The notes beneath the pieces were generated by a model, which saw only the letters and a program-made list of their open reading frames with translations, did not search any database and had not been told where the DNA came from. Source: Synergistaceae bacterium (GTDB lineage Bacteria; Synergistota; Synergistia; Synergistales; Aminobacteriaceae). Taken from it: a stretch of DNA of 6,596 bases. This document shows positions 1 to 4,821 of this stretch, in pieces. The position numbers and the translations under genes were made by a program. Position 1 is the first letter of the stretch. The number at the start of each line of letters is the position of its first letter. The DNA lies in the NCBI GenBank assembly GCA_017447325.1, contig JAFSNU010000154.1, positions 1 through 6,596 on the forward strand, in the 5' to 3' direction.

Positions 1-275
1 CTGCAAATAAATTTCCCGAATTTCTGCCCGAGGCATTGTATAGAAAAATCGAAATTACGCAGCATGTGTTTTTAAGTTATTTAAATTTACGCGGCGGCGA
101 TAAGAACGAGCGCAAAGAAATTTTAAAACAAAGTGCAAAGCTCATGCGCGAAGACTTGCGTAAATTAAATTCAACATTAAAAACTCAAGGCCGAGAGCTT
201 GATAAATATAATTTCAAGACGCGCGTTCATCTTTGGATGGCCGCAAACGTCCCGGGCTTTATGAAATTTATTTAA
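1..275 (+). CDS. C-terminal fragment of an unrecognised protein (possibly a glycosyltransferase-type C-terminus)
   Basis: The frame beginning at base 3 is open from the window edge to a TAA at 273-275, giving the last 90 residues of a protein whose start lies upstream. A TTG at 36 could be read as a start, but the frame stays open before it and no Shine-Dalgarno sequence precedes it, so a partial gene is the better reading. The fragment is basic and helix-rich: an amphipathic stretch (EALYRKIEITQHVFLSYLNL), then a charged helical segment rich in Lys, Arg and Glu, and a tail containing HLWMAANVPGFMKFI. No signal peptide, cofactor motif or catalytic motif is visible. Similar basic helical tails ending in a hydrophobic/aromatic patch occur at the C-termini of some family 2 glycosyltransferases, but this is only an impression. 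The gene converges on nudC, with 54 bp between the two stop codons. Confidence 0.7.
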   Translation, partial: ANKFPEFLPEALYRKIEITQHVFLSYLNLRGGDKNERKEILKQSAKLMREDLRKLNSTLKTQGRELDKYNFKTRVHLWMAANVPGFMKFI

Positions 276-329
276 AGTCACGGCTTAAACTTCACGCCTT
301 AACAGGAATTTAAAATTAAATTTTAATTA

Positions 330-1112
330 TTACGCATTATGCTCTAAAAAATTATTAATTAATTTTCTCGCGATGCTTGCGCCGTCAGGGATCTTTATTA
401 AATTATTATTTAATTTAAATTTAATCTCGCTTGCAGTGAGCCAGAGCGCGTCGCTTATCTCTAAACCGTCAGGAGATAATGCGCTGCTTGCTTCGTCAAG
501 CTCGGCTGTAAAGGCGATCATAAGGGACTGCGGGAACGGCCAAGGCTGGCTGCCGAAATATTTTATATTTTTAACTTTAATGCCGACTTCTTCGTTAAGT
601 TCACGCATTACAGCCTGCTCTAAATTCTCGCCCGGCTCTACGAAGCCCGCAAGCACTGTGTATAAATCTTTAATCATGGCAGTGTTGTGCGCAAGCAATA
701 ATTTATCTTGCTTGGTCACGGCGACGATAATTGCAGGAGATAACGGCGCGTAAAAATTTTGTTTGCAGTTCACGCAGTGCCGTCCTGTGTCGTTAGTGTT
801 AGGCTCGAGCAAGCCGCCGCAGTGCGAGCAAAATTTTGCGTTAATAAGCCAGTTCGCAAATAATCTCGTTCCGCCGGCTCTAAAAAATTCCTGTTCGCCG
901 AACTCGTGCCAGACTTGCCGCAAGTCTATAAATTTAAATTGCTTTAAGTCAAATTTTAAATTATTATTTACAGCTATAAAGCTTGGCAAGTGACTCCAGC
1001 TCTCGGGCAAGTCACGCGAATTAAATAAAATAAATTCGTCCGGCGCGTCGAAGTTGTCAAAATAAATTGTCTTGCCGCTTACTAAAATTTTATTGTCTTG
1101 AAATATGTACAT
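330..1112 (-). CDS. nudC: NAD+ diphosphatase, NudC-type Nudix hydrolase
   Basis: A complete 260-residue protein, the usual NudC size. NudC enzymes hydrolyse NADH/NAD+ to NMN(H) and AMP, and in studied bacteria also remove NAD caps from RNA 5' ends; they act in the cytoplasm. Visible domains, in order: a poorly conserved N-terminal region (about 1-90); a four-cysteine zinc ribbon (C95, C98, C113, C116); then the Nudix domain, with a perfect box G156-x5-E162-x7-REL-x-EE-x-GI ending at 178. The box supplies the metal-binding glutamates E174/E175. The NudC signature SQPWPFPQS follows at 188-196; it separates this subfamily from other Nudix hydrolases. One deviation: just after the ribbon, where many family members have Tyr-Pro-Arg, this protein has Tyr-Ala-Pro (121-123) before LSPAIIVAV. 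The ATG start is supported by a strong Shine-Dalgarno sequence. The gene is divergent from lysS. Confidence 0.93.
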   Translation of the reverse strand: MYIFQDNKILVSGKTIYFDNFDAPDEFILFNSRDLPESWSHLPSFIAVNNNLKFDLKQFKFIDLRQVWHEFGEQEFFRAGGTRLFANWLINAKFCSHCGGLLEPNTNDTGRHCVNCKQNFYAPLSPAIIVAVTKQDKLLLAHNTAMIKDLYTVLAGFVEPGENLEQAVMRELNEEVGIKVKNIKYFGSQPWPFPQSLMIAFTAELDEASSALSPDGLEISDALWLTASEIKFKLNNNLIKIPDGASIARKLINNFLEHNA

Positions 1113-1118
1113 TATAAA

Positions 1119-1126
1119 TCTCCCTT
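1119..1126 (-). promoter_or_regulatory. Ribosome binding site of nudC
   Basis: Read on the minus strand this is AAGGGAGA, ending six bases before the ATG at 1112-1110. It is a good Shine-Dalgarno match at normal spacing and fixes the nudC start. Confidence 0.75.
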
Positions 1127-1153
1127 AAAAATTTTTATATAATAAATTATAAT
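1125..1153 (+). promoter_or_regulatory. Candidate sigma-70 promoter for the lysS-ligA-mutS operon
   Basis: A perfect TATAAT -10 hexamer lies at 1148-1153, with TTAAAA (4 of 6 matches to TTGACA) at 1125-1130 and a 17-base spacer. Transcription would start near 1160, giving a leader of about 80 bases before lysS. The -10 is part of ATTATAAT, which also contains TATAAT on the minus strand (1151-1146). That could serve divergent nudC, but I see no good minus-strand -35. The whole stretch 1127-1183 is nearly pure A/T, so hexamer matches there are cheap; only the general location, the gap between divergent genes, is well supported. Confidence 0.35.
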
Positions 1154-1186
1154 GATTATCGTTAAATTTTTATTTAAATAATTTCT

Positions 1187-1191
1187 GGAGG
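1187..1191 (+). promoter_or_regulatory. GGAGG Shine-Dalgarno-like site ahead of a leader mini-ORF
   Basis: GGAGG occurs here, ten bases before an ATG at 1202 that opens only a five-codon frame. It is the first of two GGAGG sequences in the lysS leader. If used, it would load ribosomes at the leader hairpin rather than at lysS. Confidence 0.4.
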
Positions 1192-1193
1192 AT

Positions 1194-1219
1194 TTACAGC
1201 CATGGGCATATGGCTGTAA
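1194..1219 (+). repeat. Perfect 10-bp inverted repeat (hairpin or operator) in the lysS leader
   Basis: TTACAGCCAT at 1194-1203 and ATGGCTGTAA at 1210-1219 are exact reverse complements, separated by six bases (GGGCAT). In RNA this gives a 10-bp stem with a 6-base loop; in DNA it is a 26-bp dyad that could bind a dimeric regulator. It starts two bases after one GGAGG (1187-1191) and ends four bases before the next (1224-1228). It is not an intrinsic terminator: the only T run (1234-1239) lies 14 bases further on. Presence of the repeat is seen directly; any function is inferred. Confidence 0.85.
1202..1219 (+). CDS. Possible leader mini-ORF MGIWL
   Basis: ATG at 1202, ten bases after GGAGG, opens a five-codon frame (Met-Gly-Ile-Trp-Leu) ending at TAA 1217-1219. 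It lies almost wholly inside the inverted repeat, so a ribosome translating it would melt the hairpin. It has no lysine codon, so classical lysine attenuation is not indicated. So short a frame can easily arise by chance; the SD-like site is the only positive support. Confidence 0.25.
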   Translation: MGIWL

Positions 1220-1251
1220 TGTTGGAGGTAAGATTTTTTAAATGGCTGTAA
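1219..1251 (+). CDS. Possible second leader mini-ORF overlapping the lysS start
   Basis: The ATG at 1219-1221 overlaps the stop of the first mini-ORF (TAATG), a typical re-initiation arrangement. It opens a ten-codon frame, MLEVRFFKWL, that passes through the lysS Shine-Dalgarno sequence and ends at TAA 1249-1251, seven bases inside the lysS coding sequence in another frame. Like the first mini-ORF it ends TGG CTG TAA, because both termini lie in copies of the same repeat. Translation is speculative. Confidence 0.15.
   Translation: MLEVRFFKWL
1224..1228 (+). promoter_or_regulatory. Ribosome binding site of lysS with unusually long spacing
   Basis: GGAGG lies 13 bases before the lysS ATG at 1242, longer than the usual 5-9. 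The spacing cannot be shortened by choosing another start: an in-frame TAA (1239-1241) abuts the ATG, and the next in-frame Met is residue 77, inside the OB fold. Confidence 0.6.
1242..1251 (+). repeat. Third copy of the leader repeat, forming the lysS start
   Basis: ATGGCTGTAA here is identical to 1210-1219, 32 bases upstream, and complementary to the left hairpin arm. With the next base included, 1242-1252 pairs with 1193-1203 over 11 bp. It encodes the lysS start codon and the next codons (Met-Ala-Val), so this pairing would hide the initiation site. Confidence 0.8.
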
Positions 1252-2771
1252 ACGTAAATTTAGCTGAAGAAAATATTATTAATGACAACGAGGTCGTGCG
1301 GCAGCGCAAGGATAAATTATTGCGGCTCAAGGCTGAAGAAAATTTTGACCCGTTTATAACTGAGAAATGGGATCGCAAAGATTTTATTGAAGATATAAAA
1401 AATAATTTCGCGTACTTAGAGCCGGAGCAGGAAGCTGGGGACGCAAAATTAACTGTCGCGGGACGCTTGATGACGATTAGACGGCAGGGCAAGGCGGCCT
1501 TTGCGGACTTGGCGGACGAGAGCGGGCGCATGCAGCTTTATTTTAATATTAATACTATAGGCGCGACCAGCTACGAATTTTTTAAGAAATGGGTCGATAC
1601 CGGCGACTGGATCGGCATTGTCGGACATCCGTGCAGGACGAGGCGCGGCGAGCTGACGATTTTAGTCGAGAGCTATAAATTATTGAGCAAGGCTATACGT
1701 CCTTTGCCTGAGAAGTGGCACGGACTGACTGATACAGAGGCGCGTTATCGTCAGCGTTATATGGACTTGATCGCTAATCCGGACGTGCGCGAGGTCTTTA
1801 AAAAACGTTCGCAGATTATCAGCTCGTTTAGAAAGACGTTAGAAGATCACGGGACGCTTGAAGTTGAAACGCCCGTCTTGTCTGTGCTTGCCGGAGGAGC
1901 GGCGGCGCGGCCGTTTAAAACTTTTCATAATGCTTTGAGCGTTGAAATGTACATGCGAATTGCCGTTGAATTATATTTAAAGCGTCTTGTAGTCGGCATG
2001 ATGGGGCGCGTTTACGAGCTGGGGCGTAATTTTAGGAACGAGGGCATTGATACGATGCATAATCCTGAGTTTACGATGATGGAAGTGTACTGGCCCTATG
2101 CTGACTATCAGGACATGATGAACTTGGCCGAGGAATTAATTAGAAACGCGGCGAAGTCGATTAACGGAGATAATTTAAAAATCGAGCGTGACGGCGAGGT
2201 TGTTGACTTGTCGCAGCCGTTTAATCGCATTACTATGCTTGAGTGCGTTAAAAAATATACCGGCGTTGATTTTAATTTAATTAAAAACGATGACGAGGCG
2301 CGTAAAATTGCGCGTGATAAAGGTCTCGGGTCTGAGCTAAAGGGCAATGAGAGCCGCTTCGCTGTATTAAATTTGATGTTTGAAAGTTTCTGCGAGGAAA
2401 AATTAATCCAGCCGACGTTCTTAATCGGTCATCCCGTCGAGATCTCGCCGCTGTCCAAACGCGACCCGGAAAATCCGGATTATACGCATAGATTTGAATT
2501 ATTTATGTTCGGCAAAGAGTTAGCTAATGCTTTTAGCGAGCTTAACGATCCGATAGACCAGCGCGAGAGATTTGAAGATCAGTTAAAGAAGAAGGAAGCC
2601 GGCGACGAAGAGGCGCATGATTTCGATGAAGATTTTATTAACGCAATCGAGGCCGGTCTGCCTCCGACGGGCGGAATGGGAATTGGAATTGATAGAGTTG
2701 TAATGTTCTTGACGGGAGCGAAGTCGATACGCGACGTAATTTTATTCCCGACCATGAAGCCGAAAGCTTAA
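1242..2771 (+). CDS. lysS: Lysyl-tRNA synthetase, class II
   Basis: A complete 509-residue protein of normal bacterial LysRS length. It charges tRNA-Lys with lysine using ATP, in the cytoplasm, and the family acts as homodimers. An N-terminal helical lead is followed by the OB-fold anticodon-binding domain (about 68-150; LTVAGRLMTIRRQGKAAFADL). The class II catalytic domain runs from about 165 to the end. Motif 1 spans about 188-217 (RSQIISSFRKTLEDHGTLEV onward). AGGAAARPF (217-225) matches the substrate-binding segment usually written PGGAxARPF, here with Ala for Pro. Motif 2 is at 264-283 (FRNEGID then HNPEFTMMEVY), HPVEISPLSK is at 397-406, ANAFSELNDPIDQRERFE at 428-445, and motif 3 GMGIGIDRVVMF at 478-489. 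All key family motifs are present. It is first in the apparent operon with ligA and mutS, and its leader carries the repeat structure described separately. No T-box or lysine riboswitch was recognised upstream. Confidence 0.97.
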   Translation: MAVNVNLAEENIINDNEVVRQRKDKLLRLKAEENFDPFITEKWDRKDFIEDIKNNFAYLEPEQEAGDAKLTVAGRLMTIRRQGKAAFADLADESGRMQLYFNINTIGATSYEFFKKWVDTGDWIGIVGHPCRTRRGELTILVESYKLLSKAIRPLPEKWHGLTDTEARYRQRYMDLIANPDVREVFKKRSQIISSFRKTLEDHGTLEVETPVLSVLAGGAAARPFKTFHNALSVEMYMRIAVELYLKRLVVGMMGRVYELGRNFRNEGIDTMHNPEFTMMEVYWPYADYQDMMNLAEELIRNAAKSINGDNLKIERDGEVVDLSQPFNRITMLECVKKYTGVDFNLIKNDDEARKIARDKGLGSELKGNESRFAVLNLMFESFCEEKLIQPTFLIGHPVEISPLSKRDPENPDYTHRFELFMFGKELANAFSELNDPIDQRERFEDQLKKKEAGDEEAHDFDEDFINAIEAGLPPTGGMGIGIDRVVMFLTGAKSIRDVILFPTMKPKA

Positions 2772-2797
2772 ATATTAAAGCTTAAAAATTATTTTGC

Positions 2798-4780
2798 ATG
2801 AATAAAGAAATTCAGCGCATGGACGAGCTTTATAAAATTCTGGCTCGTCATGCGCATTTATATTACGATTTAGACGCGCCGGAGATCAGCGACTTTGAAT
2901 ATGACGCGCTTGTGCGTGAGCTTAAAGAGCTTGAGCTAAAACATCCTGAGCTTGTGAATGAGAACTCGCCGACTAAACGCGTGGGCGGAGCTGCGGCCTC
3001 GAGCTTCGCTAAAGTTCAGCATAAAACGCCGATGCTGTCGCTCGATAATGTGTTTAATTTAAGCGAGCTTGAAAATTTTTATTCGCGATTAAATTTAGAA
3101 AAATTAGAATTTACTTGCGAGATGAAGATCGACGGCGCGGCGGTGTCGTTGATTTACGAGGACGGAAAATTTATTCGCGGCGCGACCCGGGGCGACGGCA
3201 AAATTGGAGAAGATATAACTGAAAATTTGCGGGCTATAAAATCTTTGCCTAAAGCAATTAAAGCTAAAGGACTTGTCGAAGTTCGCGGCGAGGTCTTGAT
3301 GAAGTGGGACAGCTTTAATAATTTAAATAAATCGCGTGAGCTTAAAGGCGAGAGCTTATTTGCTAATCCAAGGAACGCGGCGTCAGGGACGTTAAGGCAG
3401 CTTGATGCAAAAATCGTTGAGCAGCGAGGGCTTGATATATTTTTGTATTATTTAGTTGATGCTGAAAGTCACGGAGTTAAAACTCAAAGCGAAGTTTTAA
3501 ACTGGCTGATTGAAAATAATTTGCCGGTGCAGCCCGTTTGGCAAAAATGCGTCGGGCTTGAGCAGGTCAATAATTTTATTTTAGAGTGGCAGGACAAGAG
3601 ATTTGAATTAGATTACGTCACGGACGGAGCTGTAATAAAGCTTGACGATTTAACTTTATGGAACAAGATCGGAGCGACGAGCCACGCGCCGCGCTGGGCT
3701 GTAGCTTATAAATATCCGCCGGAAGTCGCAAGTGCTAAATTATTAAGCATTGACGTAAGCGTCGGGCGGACTGGAGTATTAACGCCGGTCGCTAATCTTG
3801 AGCCGGTGAGACTTGCCGGAACTCAGGTCTCAAGAGCGGGACTTCATAATTTTGACGAGATAAAGCGCAAAGATATTCGCGTCGGCGACATAGTGAAAGT
3901 TCGCAAAGCCGCTGAAATAATCCCGGAGATAATAGAAGTTGATAAAAGTCTGCGTAATGGCAGCGAGAAAATTTTTGAAGAGCCTGTGACTTGTCCGGCG
4001 TGCGGAGAGCGGGTTGTGAAAGTTCACGGCGAAGTTGCATTGCGATGCGTTAATCGAGCCTCGTGTCCTGCGCAGCTTAAAGAGAGCATTGTATATTTCG
4101 CGTCGCGCTCGGGCTTAAATATTATGGGCTTGGGCGATAAGTTAGCTGAGCAGCTCGTCAATTCTCAACGCGTAAAAATTTTGTCGGATTTATATGATTT
4201 AAGTCTTGACGAATGGGCGAGCTTCGACAAAATGGGCGTTAAATCTGCAAGTAAAATTTTAGCTGAGCTTGAGAAGTCTAAAACGCAGCCGGCAGCAAAT
4301 TTAATTGCAGCTCTTGGCATTAGATATGTTGGTAAGACTGCGGCGGAAATTTTATGCAATAATTTTAATAATTTTGAAGATTTAAAGAATGCGAGTGCAG
4401 AAAAATTAGCAGAGATAGAGGGCATAGGCGAGGTCACGGCGGAGTCCGTGCGCGCGTTCTTTGACGACAAAGCAAATTTAGAATTATTAAACAAGCTCGA
4501 GGCGCATGGCCTGAATTTTAAATTAAATAATAATTTGCAGGCTGAGAATAATAAATTAGCCGGAAAAATTTTTGTCTTCACGGGCGAGCTGTCAAGCTTA
4601 AAGCGCGACGACGCGGCAAATTTAGTTAAAGCTTTAGGCGGCAAAGTCACTAACAGCGTAAGCTCTAAAACAAATTATTTAGTTGCGGGCGACAAGGGCG
4701 GAAGCAAATTAAGCAAGGCCGAGAGCTTGGGCGTGAAGATTATTGACGAGCAGGAATTTTTAAATTTAATTAAAGCTTGA
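2798..4780 (+). CDS. ligA: NAD+-dependent DNA ligase LigA
   Basis: A complete 660-residue protein, full LigA length. It seals nicks in duplex DNA during replication and repair, using NAD+ and releasing NMN. Domain Ia is visible near 22-46 (YYDLDAPEISDFEYDAL). The adenylation domain holds the nucleotidyl-lysine motif KIDG with catalytic K110, then RGDGKIGEDITEN (131-143), EVRGE (161-165), NPRNAASGTLRQLD (190-203) and SHAPRWAVAYKYP (295-307). An OB fold (about 315-390) precedes a four-cysteine zinc finger (C399, C402, C417, C423), helix-hairpin-helix repeats (about 440-570; ALGIRYVGKTAAE, IEGIGEVTAESV) and a C-terminal BRCT domain (about 587-660). No key residue is missing. The ATG start follows lysS by 26 bp. 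No convincing Shine-Dalgarno sequence precedes it, but the frame has no other start codon back to a TAA at 2783-2785; Met8 (2819) is the only near alternative. Probably co-transcribed with lysS and mutS. Confidence 0.97.
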   Translation: MNKEIQRMDELYKILARHAHLYYDLDAPEISDFEYDALVRELKELELKHPELVNENSPTKRVGGAAASSFAKVQHKTPMLSLDNVFNLSELENFYSRLNLEKLEFTCEMKIDGAAVSLIYEDGKFIRGATRGDGKIGEDITENLRAIKSLPKAIKAKGLVEVRGEVLMKWDSFNNLNKSRELKGESLFANPRNAASGTLRQLDAKIVEQRGLDIFLYYLVDAESHGVKTQSEVLNWLIENNLPVQPVWQKCVGLEQVNNFILEWQDKRFELDYVTDGAVIKLDDLTLWNKIGATSHAPRWAVAYKYPPEVASAKLLSIDVSVGRTGVLTPVANLEPVRLAGTQVSRAGLHNFDEIKRKDIRVGDIVKVRKAAEIIPEIIEVDKSLRNGSEKIFEEPVTCPACGERVVKVHGEVALRCVNRASCPAQLKESIVYFASRSGLNIMGLGDKLAEQLVNSQRVKILSDLYDLSLDEWASFDKMGVKSASKILAELEKSKTQPAANLIAALGIRYVGKTAAEILCNNFNNFEDLKNASAEKLAEIEGIGEVTAESVRAFFDDKANLELLNKLEAHGLNFKLNNNLQAENNKLAGKIFVFTGELSSLKRDDAANLVKALGGKVTNSVSSKTNYLVAGDKGGSKLSKAESLGVKIIDEQEFLNLIKA

Positions 4781-4821
4781 AGTTATATATTATAAATGTA
4801 GAAGTTTTTTGAGATTGATAA

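Noticed and set aside
276..329. Gap between the convergent left-edge gene and nudC, with TTAAAA-N5-TTTTAA (310-326) as a possible bidirectional terminator
   Set aside because: The only inverted repeat is 6 bp of pure A/T, with no GC stem and no clear T tract; composition alone explains it.
608..615. TTACAGCC inside nudC, matching 8 of 10 bases of the leader arm
   Set aside because: It lies in well-conserved Nudix-box coding sequence and has no paired arm nearby; chance match.
1200..1213. CCATGG and CATATG sites side by side, suggesting a cloning construct
   Set aside because: Both fall out of the natural inverted repeat and its loop; flanking sequence is ordinary chromosome with no vector features.
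1113..1241. T-box or lysine riboswitch upstream of lysS
   Set aside because: The gap is only 129 bases, contains no TGGNACC T-box core, and its A/T-rich first half lacks the multi-helix architecture of a lysine riboswitch.
1238..1531. Reading frames opposite or overlapping nudC, lysS, ligA and mutS (for example 373-753 +, 1238-1531 -, 4165-4650 -, 5583-5963 -)
   Set aside because: All are shadows of strongly conserved genes, with no recognisable domains or ribosome sites of their own.
2763..2784. Repeated AAGCTT around the lysS stop, resembling a small hairpin
   Set aside because: The stem is short and interrupted by a mismatch, without a T run; too weak for a terminator or a processing site.
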